Positions 30,612-40,947 of a stretch of 64,000 nucleotides of DNA are shown here, piece by piece. Position 1 is the first letter of the stretch. Every line of letters begins with the position of its first letter. The stretch comes from Linnemannia elongata. Its lineage: Eukaryota; Mortierellomycota; Mortierellomycetes; Mortierellales; Mortierellaceae. Both the position numbers and the translations under genes were made by a program. The notes under the pieces were generated by a model that ran no database searches, was not told where the DNA came from, and saw only the letters and a program-made list of their open reading frames with translations. The stretch covers positions 3,308,001 to 3,372,000 of the forward strand of contig JAXBDG010000001.1 in NCBI GenBank assembly GCA_036320915.1, in the 5' to 3' direction.

Positions 30612-31505
30612 TTAGTCGACCTCCTCGATGGTGGGCTCGGAGGCACCCTCGCCGGGGAAGCCACCGGGAGCGGCACCGCCAGCACCGGGCATGGGGGGAG
30701 CACCACCGGCACCACCGTAGACCTTCATCATGATGGGGTTGGAGATCTCCTCGAGGTGCTTCTGCTTGGCATCGAACTCCTCCTTCTCGGCCTCCTGGTT
30801 AGAGTCCAACCAGGAGATGACCTCCTCGCAGGCATCGCCCAAGGTCTTCTTGTCAGCCTCATCGAGCTTGCCGCCGACCTTCTCATCAGCCAAAGAGTTC
30901 TTGATGTTGAAGGCGAAGGACTCGAGACCGTTCTTGGCCTGGATGCGGGCAGTGGCAGCCTCATCCTCGGCCTTGTACTTCTCGGCCTCGTTGACCATGC
31001 GCTCGATATCCTCCTTGGAGAGACGGCCCTTGTCGTTGGTGATGGTGATCTTGTTGGCACGGCCGGTCGACTTCTCGACGGCAGAGACGTTCAAAATACC
31101 GTTGGCATCAACATCGAAGACAACCTCGATCTGGGGAACACCGCGGGGTGCGGGGGGGATACCGGTGAGCTCGAACTTGCCGAGCATGTTGTTGTCCTTG
31201 GTGCGAGCACGCTCACCCTCGTAGACCTGAATCAAGACACCGGGCTGGTTATCGGCGTAGGTCGAGAAGGTCTCGGACTTCTTGGTGGGGACGGTGGTGT
31301 TGCGCTTGATGAGGGCGGTCATGACACCTCCAGCGGTCTCAATTCCGAGGGAGAGGGGAGCGACATCGAGCAAGAGAAGATCCTGGGTCTTCTCGGAGGT
31401 GTCACCAGTGAGAATGGCGGCCTGGACGGCGGCACCGTAGGCGACGGCCTCATCGGGGTTGATGGACTTGTTGGGCTCCTTGCCGTTGAAGAAGTCAGAG
31501 ACCAT

Positions 31506-31538
<33 letters not shown>

Positions 31539-33489
31539 GACAAGGACGATCTCGTCGACGAGACCCTTGTCGATCTTGGAGTCGCGGAGGACCTTCTCGA
31601 CGGGCTCCATGGTGTTGCGGAAGAGATCCTGGTTGAGCTCCTCGAAACGGGCACGAGTCAAGGAAGTGTAGAAATCAACACCCTCGAAGAGAGAGTCAAT
31701 CTCGATGGAAGTCTGGGCAGACGAAGAGAGCGAACGCTTAGCACGCTCGCAAGCGGTGCGGAGACGACGGAGAGCACGGGGGTTGGAGGAGAGATCCTTC
31801 TTGTGCTTGCGCTTGAACTCCTGGACGAAGTGGTTGACGAGACGGTTATCGAAATCCTCTCCTCCCAAATGGGTGTCACCAGCAGTGGCCTTAACCTCGA
31901 AGATACCGTCCTCGATGGTGAGGAGGGAGACATCGAAGGTACCACCACCGAGATCGAAAATGAGAACGTTCTTCTCACCGACGGTCTTCTTGTCCAAACC
32001 GTAGGCGATAGCGGCAGCGGTGGGCTCGTTGATGATACGGAGAATGTTCATACCGGCGATCATACCGGAATCCTTGGTGGCCTGACGCTGGGAGTCGTTG
32101 AAGTAGGCGGGAACGGTGACGACGGCGTTGGTGACGGTGGTTCCGAGGTAGGCCTCAGCGGTCTCACGCATCTTGGTCAAGACCATGGAGGAGATCTCCT
32201 CGGGGGTGAACTCCTTGGTCTCGCCCTTGTACTCGACCTGGATGTAGGGCTTGGTGCCCTTGTCGATGACCTTGAAGGGCCAGTGCTTCATGTCGGACTG
32301 GACGTCCTTGTCGTCGAAGCGACGACCGATGAGACGCTTGGCATCGAAGACGGTGTTGATGGGGTTCATGGCGACCTGGTTCTTGGCGGCATCACCGATG
32401 AGACGCTCAGAGTCGGTGAAGGCGACGTAGGAGGGGGTGGTGCGGTTACCCTGGTCGTTGGCGATAATCTCGACACGGTCGTTCTGCCAGACGGCAACGC
32501 AAGAGTAGGTAGTACCAAGATCGATACCAACGGCTATTGTCGAAGAGAAATGAAAAAAATAATGAGGTGCAATGGGTTAGTTTTCTGTTGTTTTGGTACT
32601 CCACAGCGCGAGAAAGATAGACAGGGTGGTCAGGGTATGCACGTGATGTGTAGAAGGGAAACACGAAAAGAAGAGTGCCCTCGAAAAGAAGGGTATGGAA
32701 CAAAAAAAGAGACGGAAAGAAAAATTTTGACTGGTCGATCGTGGTGGGAGGAGGCGATTCGACAAAAAAATAAAAGGTTCGGCGGGAGAGGGATGGGAAG
32801 GCGGAAGGCGGAACGCGGGAGACAAAGGAGAATAATATGATCGAATCTCGCAAATACAAAGAGGCGAAATGGGGGGTTGAAGTCAAAAGGGGGGTTGACA
32901 ATGTGAAAAAAAAAAATAAGAGGGCATCGACCGTGCCCGATCCTCATAACAACGAAACTTCAAGCATGCCGCAATGCCATCGATACACAATAGCGCGCGA
33001 TCTGCGCGCCACCGCCACCGAACAACAGTGCGACGACCGCTTCTTGTGTTTCCAGACTCGGTTAAACCAAAATCCTGGGATTGTAGCCAATATCCTGATA
33101 GGTCTCCTCGTATCGTCCAGTGAAGTTGAATGATGCGTCGCGGTAGCTTTGATGCATTCGCAAATCGAAAGGCATAACAGTTGATCGAGTCCGTAGAATG
33201 CTCAAAAGCGCGAATAAAGTGAACAACGTTGCAGAAGGTATCTCAATTGCTCTTAGAAAGAATAAAGTCGTATGAAAAAAAGAAGAAAAAAAAAAAAGAA
33301 AGAGTGGGAGAACTGGCGTGTCCTTCGTGTTTGAAGATAAGACGTCGAAGTCCAGCCTGTCTTCCCGAGGAGAGAAAGGAGAGAGGGAGGGAGGAAATAG
33401 AATAGAGCAAGAAGTGAAGGTGTGGTTGGGTGAAGATGAGTATGCGTGTAAGTGTGTGTCGAGATGATCTTACCTTTTCCTTCAGACAT
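30612..33489 (-). CDS. Cytosolic Hsp70 chaperone (Ssa type)
   Basis: ATP-dependent protein-folding chaperone. Two exons: 33489-33474 (16 nt, encoding MSEGK plus one base) and 32533-30612, separated by a 940-bp intron, giving 645 residues (yeast Ssa1 642). Landmarks: [72 protein letters not shown], and the C-terminal GGFPGEG then EEVD, which binds TPR co-chaperones and marks the cytosolic/nuclear form (no HDEL, no presequence). Codon use is strongly biased to C-ending and AAG/GAG codons compared with the neighbours, as expected of a highly expressed gene. That bias also creates a long open frame on the opposite strand (30756-32840), which is not a gene. Confidence 0.97.
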
Positions 33490-33573
33490 GATGTAGTAAG
33501 TGTGTGGGGTTGAGAGGGGAAGATGAGTGAAGAAGAAAAGAAAAAAAAGTAAAAAAAGGCGCGCGACCGTTCT

Positions 33574-33579
33574 CTTATA
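33574..33579 (-). promoter_or_regulatory. Possible TATA box of the Hsp70 gene
   Basis: On the minus strand the sequence reads CGATATAAGAG about 85 bases before the Hsp70 ATG. Position and motif fit a TATA element for an inducible gene. I did not find a clean array of alternating GAA/TTC heat-shock units nearby. Confidence 0.35.
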
Positions 33580-33690
33580 TCGATCCGAATTGTTCTATCG
33601 CCTTCCACGGCTCTTCTATCTATTCTCTGGTGGCGAGGGTTTGTCTGATATGATTAAGACTTTCTCGCTTCTGTGAAACTCAACTCGACC

Positions 33691-33722
33691 CACGTACGGC
33701 ATGAAATCATGTCCCGTACGTG
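33691..33722. repeat. Interrupted palindrome upstream of Hsp70
   Basis: Two arms read inward as CACGTACGG-CATGA and CACGTACGGGACATGA (the second from the opposite strand), with a short AT spacer. They could form a hairpin or a dimeric protein-binding site. About 200 bp upstream of the Hsp70 start codon. Confidence 0.75.
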
Positions 33723-34222
33723 ATGATCTAATCAACTTTGTTCTTTGTCCTTTTGGCTCTTTCCAGCTCCTTCGCTGCTGTTCCAGCAACTTCGCTAAAA
33801 AATATTGTCGTCGCCTTCCTCATCACTCTCCTCATCACTTCGACTTTTTCATCAGAAAACAGCACAGAAGGATCTCACAGGATTATTCAGCGAAACCTCA
33901 AGGACGAACAAGGAAGACGGTTCTGGAGGAACCTGGAAGATACCAGTTTTTGCTTCAACAACCTTCGCCACCACTTTTGAGAGGATCAATTGAGCCTTTC
34001 AAAAAGTACAACCGACACCGCAGTCAGAACAATCCGGCAAGAAAGAGGACCTCACGCGCGTACACCTTTGGAGAGGAATGCGCCCTACAGACAACGGCAT
34101 AGTTTATGCGATAAGAGGCGAATTGACCCAGCAGGAAAATCAGGCGAAACCGGATCCGGATATTTTTGAGTTTTATTCTCGCACGGTGTGAAAAACATGG
34201 GCTGGAGGGAGTTAGGTGTTAG

Positions 34223-36015
34223 CTATGGAAAGTGGAGATGAAACACCTTGACTGTTTGCACAGTCTCTTCGTCAAAAAAGAAGAGGTGCTCGGTATCTTT
34301 CAATGGGACCTCATCAATCTGAACTCCAACGCACTCCTTGCCTATTTTCAGAACGTATTGTATGTTAGCAGGACGAGAAAATAAAACGCGCGCTAGTGTT
34401 ACAATTCAACAACATCTTTGGAGTACTTACGGATGCTTTTGAAAAAGTCGACAAATGTCTGTGGGTTGCGGATCGCAGATGACATGTAGGCGTCCACACC
34501 TTGGACTAGAAGTGCCTTCAGGACCGACACCAGCGGCACAATATTTGTTGGATCGTAGGTCTACGGGATCAAAAGCCATAGATGTCAGCACAGCTATATA
34601 GACCATCACCATTGCCAGATGCAAATAATGTGCGCAAAGAACAACATACCAGATCAGACAGGATGAGAACTTGTGCTTCCAGGGCCGCGATCTGCTCATC
34701 GGTGAAGCTTTCCCAGTCAAGGAGGCTTGCTGCTGTAGGACAAGGAACCTTGTCTAACGTGCAATCATACAAGTACTGGTAATGTGAGTTTGTTTTCCTC
34801 ATCATTCGCGCCTATCTACATGAACTAACAAGAGGAATTCTTACTGTATGCGATGTTCTGTTGCACCATAGCCAAGACATCATGATTGCCATCGGTCAAA
34901 GCGACCTTCTTTGCGCCAAGGAGAGCACAAGCGATTCCCAGGAAACCAACACCGCATCCAACATCAACCACATTCTTTCCAGCCAATAGTTCTACACAGT
35001 ACAAAAATTGGTGGCAAAATATTATTGAGTATGAGTGGTCAAGAAACGAGCTAATTGATCAGGTGCCAAGTGTGCCTTCATTTTCGTTCTTTGCCTTCTT
35101 ACCAGGATGTGCAATGAAATGTTCAGCCAACCAATAGCTATACAACATTCAAAAGAGACGCCGTCAACCTCCATTACTGCACAGCGATATATCACAGCCG
35201 TCTAGGGAAAGCATCAATGCTGCTGTAATCCTATTACCTTGCCTCCCTAATAATAAAGGAAAGAAATAAGAAGCATAGAGTGAGGACCGTAATCACAACA
35301 TGGCAGAAAAATGTTATTATCCTAGATACTAGTGTCTTACCATGTTCTGAGTCCCGTTGTTCCGGCAGAGATAGTTGTTTGCTCCTCCATAACTGTTACG
35401 ACCTTGCTACACGATCTGTCCAAACTGTACGACTTGAAGCAAGGTTTTAATGGGGGACCACCATCTTCAGGCCTGTTTAATACGTTCGAGAATCAAGCAG
35501 GCAAGTGACTTAAGTTAGGGCATATGCTCGTTCTCCTAGTACAAACAGTGGCGAGTCAATGCTTTTTATCCGCGCCGATAAACATGTTGCTCAAGTACCT
35601 TTTGGGCGTGGTCATCATAAGATCGGTAAAGACCTCAAACAGATCGTCCGAGACGTCGTGAACTCCCTCGCTCTCAATCATTGAAATGAGTTTCTTGGCG
35701 AAAGAGTGTTGATAAATTGGTGATGGCGGATGCTTTTGCACTACTGGATCATAAAAAATCTGAAAAGGAGCAGTGGTGTTATTCATTGACGAGTGTGCGA
35801 ATCATTGACACTACTAGGCGTGGCTCTGCAGAACGGAAATGTGAATAAACCTGGTCCAAGATGGCTTGTTGAACTTCCGGACTCGTAATAGAGGGCATAG
35901 TTGTCGACTCTCCAGAGGTTCCTTCGGGCAAGGACCATTGAAACTGGCGTAGCTGTCTCATCTGCAAGACTTGACGCTTGATCAACAAGACCAGAGCTTG
36001 AGTGTTGTTATCCAT
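34223..36015 (-). CDS. EFM3: eEF2-lysine methyltransferase, EFM3/FAM86 family
   Basis: SAM-dependent methyltransferase (family 16) that methylates a lysine in elongation factor 2. Nine exons on the minus strand: 36015-35851, 35759-35599, 35472-35341, 35246-35238 (9 nt), 35137-35103, 34991-34845, 34753-34650, 34560-34431, 34341-34223; the total is exactly 334 codons (333 residues; human FAM86A/EEF2KMT 330). FAM86-specific N-terminus: LLIKRQVLQMRQLRQF, VVQKHPPSPIYQ, DDLFEVFTDLM, then SYSLDRS and ISAGTTGLRTWEASYWLAEH. SAM motif I is VVDVGCGVGFLGIA, with an acidic ALTDG after it; the post-II motif is LILSDLTYDP. The longer frame upstream begins at GTG, so the ATG at 36015 (MDNNTQAL) was taken. 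Intron lengths 89-126 bp. Confidence 0.92.
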
Positions 36016-37080
36016 TGGTTGATGGAATGCTAGTGCATGATTGAGGTGGGTTATACGTCGAGTTTGTGGATCAGTACTTTCATTATTTGTTTTCGTCCGC
36101 AGTCGCCAAAAGTTAGTCTTCGCCACTTCCAGTATCGGTGCGTAGCTTCAAAGCACTTTCTGCTGTTCAATTGATTGCTCGAGGATAAACAGAGGAAACT
36201 CAACCTATGCAACATGGATCCGTTATTATTTACCTATTTTGTTGTTGGAACTGAAAGAAAGGAAAATAAATAAAAAAAAATACCCAAACGGTCAAAATGG
36301 CGAATCAAGAGGCTATCGCACGTCACGCCATGGAAATGTGAGCTGGGAAATACTTACAATTGCAAGAACCACTCTCTATGTATGGCAAGGAACAGGGAGC
36401 AGGGAGGATTGTTTGCCCGAAGGTGCGAGGAGTAAGGTAGGAAGGGATCAAGGATGAAAGGAGCTTTGGACATACGACCAGACCCTTTTGAACCCGATAG
36501 CATGACGTCACTGAGCTGGGCGGGCGGTGGGTTGGGCTGCCAGGAATTTCCAAGGAAGGGACTTGTCAAGAAGCGGTGAGTGTGGGTGAGTGGGGGAGCG
36601 AGTGTGAGTGGGAGAGTCGAGACTTTCCTTTTTCGCATCACTTGTCTTCTTTTCTTATTTTTTTTTTTTTTTCGCATGCACCACCTTTCTCCTCCATACT
36701 CTTTTCTTTGCACGCATCGATACTTCTCCTTCCTGTCACTTCCCTCATCCCCATTGACCCTTGTTCTATTCTCTTCGCACTTTGGACCCTCTTTTATTCT
36801 CTCCGTACTACAGCCGCTACCTATATCTCCGCTCCACAGACACCCAAGCAAGACACGCTGAAAACACACCCGCCTCTCCCCACAGGAGGAACGCCAAGTG
36901 TTCTCTCTCTCTCTCTCTCAACAACAACAACTACGCATACAACAACACACACTTACATATACTGGGACGCTATCCCCTCCTCACCTCAGAAACATTACCA
37001 TGAACCACCCACACTCACCCATCTCCCTCACCTGCAGGAAACAGCCCTCTCTCTCGCAATGGACCCCTACTCATCCCAAG
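36016..37080. other. Divergent upstream region of EFM3 and the membrane-protein gene
   Basis: 1.07 kb between two divergent starts. From 36600 to 37060 the plus strand is pyrimidine-rich with CT and CA stretches, consistent with the leader of the downstream gene. An ATG at 37058 opens a 41-codon frame in a different phase that overlaps the main start at 37081, so it could act as an upstream ORF. No other gene seen. Confidence 0.5.
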
Positions 37081-38758
37081 ATGAGATTTGGCCTGTCGTC
37101 GCTCTTCCTCATCTGGCTATGCCTCACCCTTCTCTTTGCCACAGCCCACACTGGCGCAGATATCATTCGACCCAATGGAGTTGAAACTGAGGGGCAGTTC
37201 GACATATACGACAGTAAGTCAAACACTTGGGCCGCCAGGCAGTAAACACCATGACCACTCAGACATATAAACGTACCCATACGACATCGGGCGCTCTTTA
37301 ATTAATCTATCGTCAAATATCCTCCGCCACCAGTCAGCAATATCAACAGCCAGAGGCAACAGCATCAGCAACAACAGCAGGAAGTCTCAATTGAACCAGA
37401 CACTGTTTTGCTCATATGTGGCCGCGGGAAAGAGAGGGAGTGTGAGAGACGACCACTGCAAGACAAATCAAGGAGTTCTATTCTATTATTGCTCTGAACT
37501 TACTCGCGGCTCGAAAGAATACAGGGAGTGCAGACAAGAAGAACGAGGAACACAGTACATGAAAAGGCAGGGTTGCCCGTCATTCTCCCCTTGCCACCAA
37601 TCTCGACACTGATCACTATTTCTCGAGCTGATATTACAGGGAGGGGAAAAAGCGCATTTTTTTAGGCATCCAATTAACTTACTGCTTTGCTCTCACTTGC
37701 TTCATTCTCGGCTTGTAGTGGGAACGTGTACGGTTCTGGGAGACGGATGCTGCAGTGACAGGACATCAATTGAATGCCAGGGATGGTTCTGTATCAAAAA
37801 CAGATGTGCAGTATTGAGATGTGACCAGTGTTATGACGACCAGGACTGGTTCTGTGGCCGCGTTGAGGGTGCAACAAAGGACCATGGTATGGCATGCAAG
37901 CACCGTGCATACCCGGGTCAGACTTGCGACGACTTGACGATGCCCTGTCTGAATGGATCGGCTTGCTCAAGCAACAACAACACCTGTCAGTTAACGGCCG
38001 AGTCCAAGAAGAAACACGAGGAAGACGTCAAGTCACGTCGGATCACGATGGTCGGGATGATCGTGGTCTTGATCGCCATGTTTGCGGCCATGCGCAAGAT
38101 GCTCAAGAACGAGGAAGCGAGACGAAGACAGATCTGGGAGCCTGTGGACTCGAGTGCCGAAGCCTCAATTTTGAGACGACTGGCTGAGGACACGCAAAGG
38201 AGAGTTGCAGGAGGCTGGGGTCAGATCAGTGAATCGTTGGTCGAGGGCGGCAATGCAGCCACTGCTGCTGTGGGCACTGCTTTCACTAGGATCAGGAATA
38301 ATGTTAGAAGTGCAACGGGCGGAAATCGACCGGAGGATTGCGACGACACTCTGGAAATGCTGCCCAACGGACGCCGCGCACAGACCAGAAGGGAGCTTGA
38401 GGCTGACATGAGGGACTTTTTGCTCGAGGCTGATGATGAAGAAGAAGAGGACGAGGACCAGATTCGTGATGAGGATGGATTGTTGGCACTCCATCGTAAC
38501 AGCAGCAGTAGTGGAAGTAGCAGTAATCATCCACGAGGAGGATCTAATACGATCTCGTCGACATCTCCAGCGTTGCCCTCATTGCAGCTTTCAGGATCTG
38601 GAGGTAGCCCCGCGGGATTCCCAGATGAGCCACCATCGTACGACGAGATTAGGCCCTCCAACCAAGGTGCGCCTAGCTCAATTGCTGCAGGACTCAATAT
38701 TACCGATCAACAGCGATTGACACCGTCTTCAGGGGCTTCATCGTCTTCCTCGTCCTAG
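37081..38758 (+). CDS. Cysteine-rich type I membrane protein with PPxY tail, unrecognised family
   Basis: Exon 1 37081-37213 encodes a clear signal peptide (MRFGLSSLFLIWLCLTLLFATAHTG, residues 1-25). Exon 2 starts at 37338 and encodes a Cys-containing segment (LFCSYVAAG, DDHCKTNQG, FYYCSE); its 3' end, near 37430-37580, is uncertain because no strong donor in the right phase is obvious. The last exon starts at 37718 and ends at 38758: a dense Cys region (GTCTVLGDGCCSD, ECQGWFCIKNRC, RCDQCYDDQDWFC, CLNGSACSSNNNTC), one transmembrane helix (ITMVGMIVVLIAMFAAM), a basic juxtamembrane stretch, a long cytoplasmic tail with an acidic block (DDEEEEDEDQ), and PPSY in DEPPSYDEI. PPxY motifs bind WW domains of Rsp5/NEDD4-type ubiquitin ligases or their adaptors. 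No known family was recognised. Confidence 0.75.
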
Positions 38759-39931
38759 CGAGCGTATGAGAGGTGTAGGAGTCGCGTCAGAGATACCATG
38801 GCGTAGTAGCAGGAGATATGCGGGCACACCACACACACACGCGCACGTCCTTTTTTATATGCTCCTTTCTTAGTAGCAAAGCCCAATGTATGATTATTAC
38901 CATTGTAAAACATCAATTCGTCGCTCTCTTGGTTTGTTGCAAAAATATACAGGAAAGAAGGGGACCCGAGTCAATCTACACCATTCAATGAATTGACCCT
39001 CCTTCACAACGAGTAAGCAAGACAATTCAAAACGATTTATGCATGCAAATGGAATGGGGTAAGGGGGTGGGCAGCAACAGCCAAAACAACGGAAGATAAG
39101 AACTCGATAAAAAAAAAAAAATAACGTTAGTGCACGTTTTTCATTAGTGGAAAAAACGTCAGCTTTTCAATTTCATGCTCCTTCAACAGGGCGGTGAGTG
39201 ACATGACATTGCACAAAGGATCGACCCTTGTACATGTGAAGGCGAGTGCGAGCCAGAAGAGTGAAGGAAAGACATTCTTTCCGTTGTTGAGTTTTGATGT
39301 GAAGTATACGCGAAGAGAAGGACCTAGACATTCATCGTTTTCTCTTGTCCTTCTACCCCTTTATCTTCCCGTCCCCGTTTACTCCTTCCTCATTTACAAC
39401 GCATGGATCTACATAAATAACACAGACTTGGTTGCAACCCCTTCGGTAATCTATCTCTGTCCCTTGGTGAGCAAAAGAAAATGTTGCCATTGAACTGAGG
39501 GATTGTTGTTATTTTGAATTGCGCTTTTTTTTTTTTTTTTTTTTTTTTTTGAATTGCATGTTTATTATCGAGGTGTGATGTACTTGGGATCCTGCCTGTT
39601 TGTTTGTTTGCTTTGAAAAGAAAAATAAACGGAGATACCGCTGGAAAGGAGAGAGGGATGTGGGGGATGAAAAAGCAATGCAAAAGGAATGATTGGATTG
39701 TGAAAAGGCGGAGGCTCTGGCCTTTTTCCATGGTATAGGTGTAAAGTGGGTGAGTGGGGTTTGTGCAGAGAGCCAAAATAAGAGATATGTTACAAAAACG
39801 TAGGATGCATGGGATACGATATGGAAACAAAGATACAGAAAAAGCGAGCTAAAGTCAAAGTGAAAAAAGAGAAGCAAGCGGAGAAAAGAAGCAGAAAGAA
39901 GGGATTGAGGGAGACCCAAAGGAAATACAAC
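38759..39931. other. Intergenic region between two convergent genes
   Basis: 1.2 kb at the facing 3' ends of the membrane-protein and SUMT genes. It holds a T26 run at 39525-39550 flanked by matching GAATTGC sequences. No gene seen. Confidence 0.6.
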
Positions 39932-40947
39932 TTATTCCTGAGAATCCATGATGGCCGAAGAACCCGCCGTCAATCCTCCCAGTTGCTCAGAGTTCTGGGC
40001 CAAGGCATCGCAAGCCCAGCCGACGATCAGAATTCCAGGGGGTCTGTATTTGGCCTCCCTGAGGGTCTGGACCACGGTCTCGACTGTGGCACGGATGCAG
40101 CGTTGGTCCTTTGCACTGGCCCGTTCGACAATCGCGACGGGCAATTCGAGTGGATATCCGCCTCTGATCAAGTCCTGAACCAGATCCTCGAGTCGATGGA
40201 GTGCCATCAGAAAGACGGTTGTCCGGTGGGCGACATAGGTCGGCATGTCGGGGATAGTGTCGAGTTTTCCTGTCCCTGTGCAGACGAGAAACTGAGAGGC
40301 GATTCCGCGGTGGGTGAGGGGGATCTGGGCCAGAAGGGGTCCTGCGATGCTGGAGGAGAGACCGGGGACGATGGTTGCTTCATAACCGAGACGGCGGAAG
40401 AACAGGAACTCTTCTCCTCCACGTCCGAAAATGAATGGATCTATGTTTTTTATGTGAACATCACATCGCGGATTTAGTATGATGATCCCATAATTTTTTG
40501 CCATCCAAGACCAACTCTGGCTCCCACGCTAACCGGTATTCAAACCCCCGTCAACAAAGATCTTTTCTTACCTCCTTGCTTCAGACGAACAACCTTCTTG
40601 CCTTCGCTCAACGCTTGCGTCGCCCTTTCAAACAACTCTTGTTGACCCGAAGCCTGACAGCCCTTATCCTTATTCGCAACAAAAAGCGGGCATTTCACCA
40701 GAGCCAAGATCTCTTTGGAAACCAACTTGTCGGCGAGGACAATATCAGCCCAGGTGGTGATAGCCTTGTAGGCGGCCATGGTCAACAGGTCAGGGTCGCC
40801 GGGTCCGGCGCCGATCAGCTTGATCTCTCCGAATGGAGTAGAAGGAGGTTGGAGGTGGATCTGTTCTGCGGAGGAGAGGGCTGGAGAGGTTGAGCCGAGG
40901 GTTGTGTACCGGGGTGAGGCTGGGGGACTGTCGTATGGGTTGTTCAT
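39932..40947 (-). CDS. Uroporphyrinogen-III C-methyltransferase (siroheme pathway)
   Basis: Uses SAM to methylate uroporphyrinogen III at C2 and C7, giving precorrin-2 for siroheme, the cofactor of sulfite and nitrite reductases. Two exons: 40947-40572 and 40440-39932, with a 131-bp intron; 294 residues. Landmarks: IKLIGAGPGDPDLLT near residue 42, VVRLKQGDPFIFGRGGEE across the splice, YEATIVPGLSSSIAGP, and GIASQFLVCTGTG. This is only the SUMT/CobA domain: yeast Met1 (about 593 residues) carries a long N-terminal extension, and bacterial CysG carries a dehydrogenase/chelatase domain, both absent here, so a separate Met8-like protein would be needed. Confidence 0.93.

Larger units (their letters stand above)
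33490..34222. other. Region between the Hsp70 start and the 3' end of EFM3
   Basis: Contains the Hsp70 promoter and a 32-bp interrupted palindrome at 33691-33722. Open frames at 33701-34102 and 33738-33980 are not supported by any family resemblance; the second begins at TTG. Confidence 0.55.

Noticed and set aside
30756..32840. 694-residue open frame on the plus strand
   Set aside because: It lies exactly opposite the Hsp70 coding sequence. Strong codon bias of Hsp70 genes routinely leaves the antisense frame open; the translation is repetitive Gly/Leu/Val/Asp without domains.
33701..34102. 133-codon frame with ATG, and an overlapping signal-peptide-like frame from TTG
   Set aside because: No family resemblance, overlaps the Hsp70 promoter and palindrome, and the hydrophobic version lacks an ATG.
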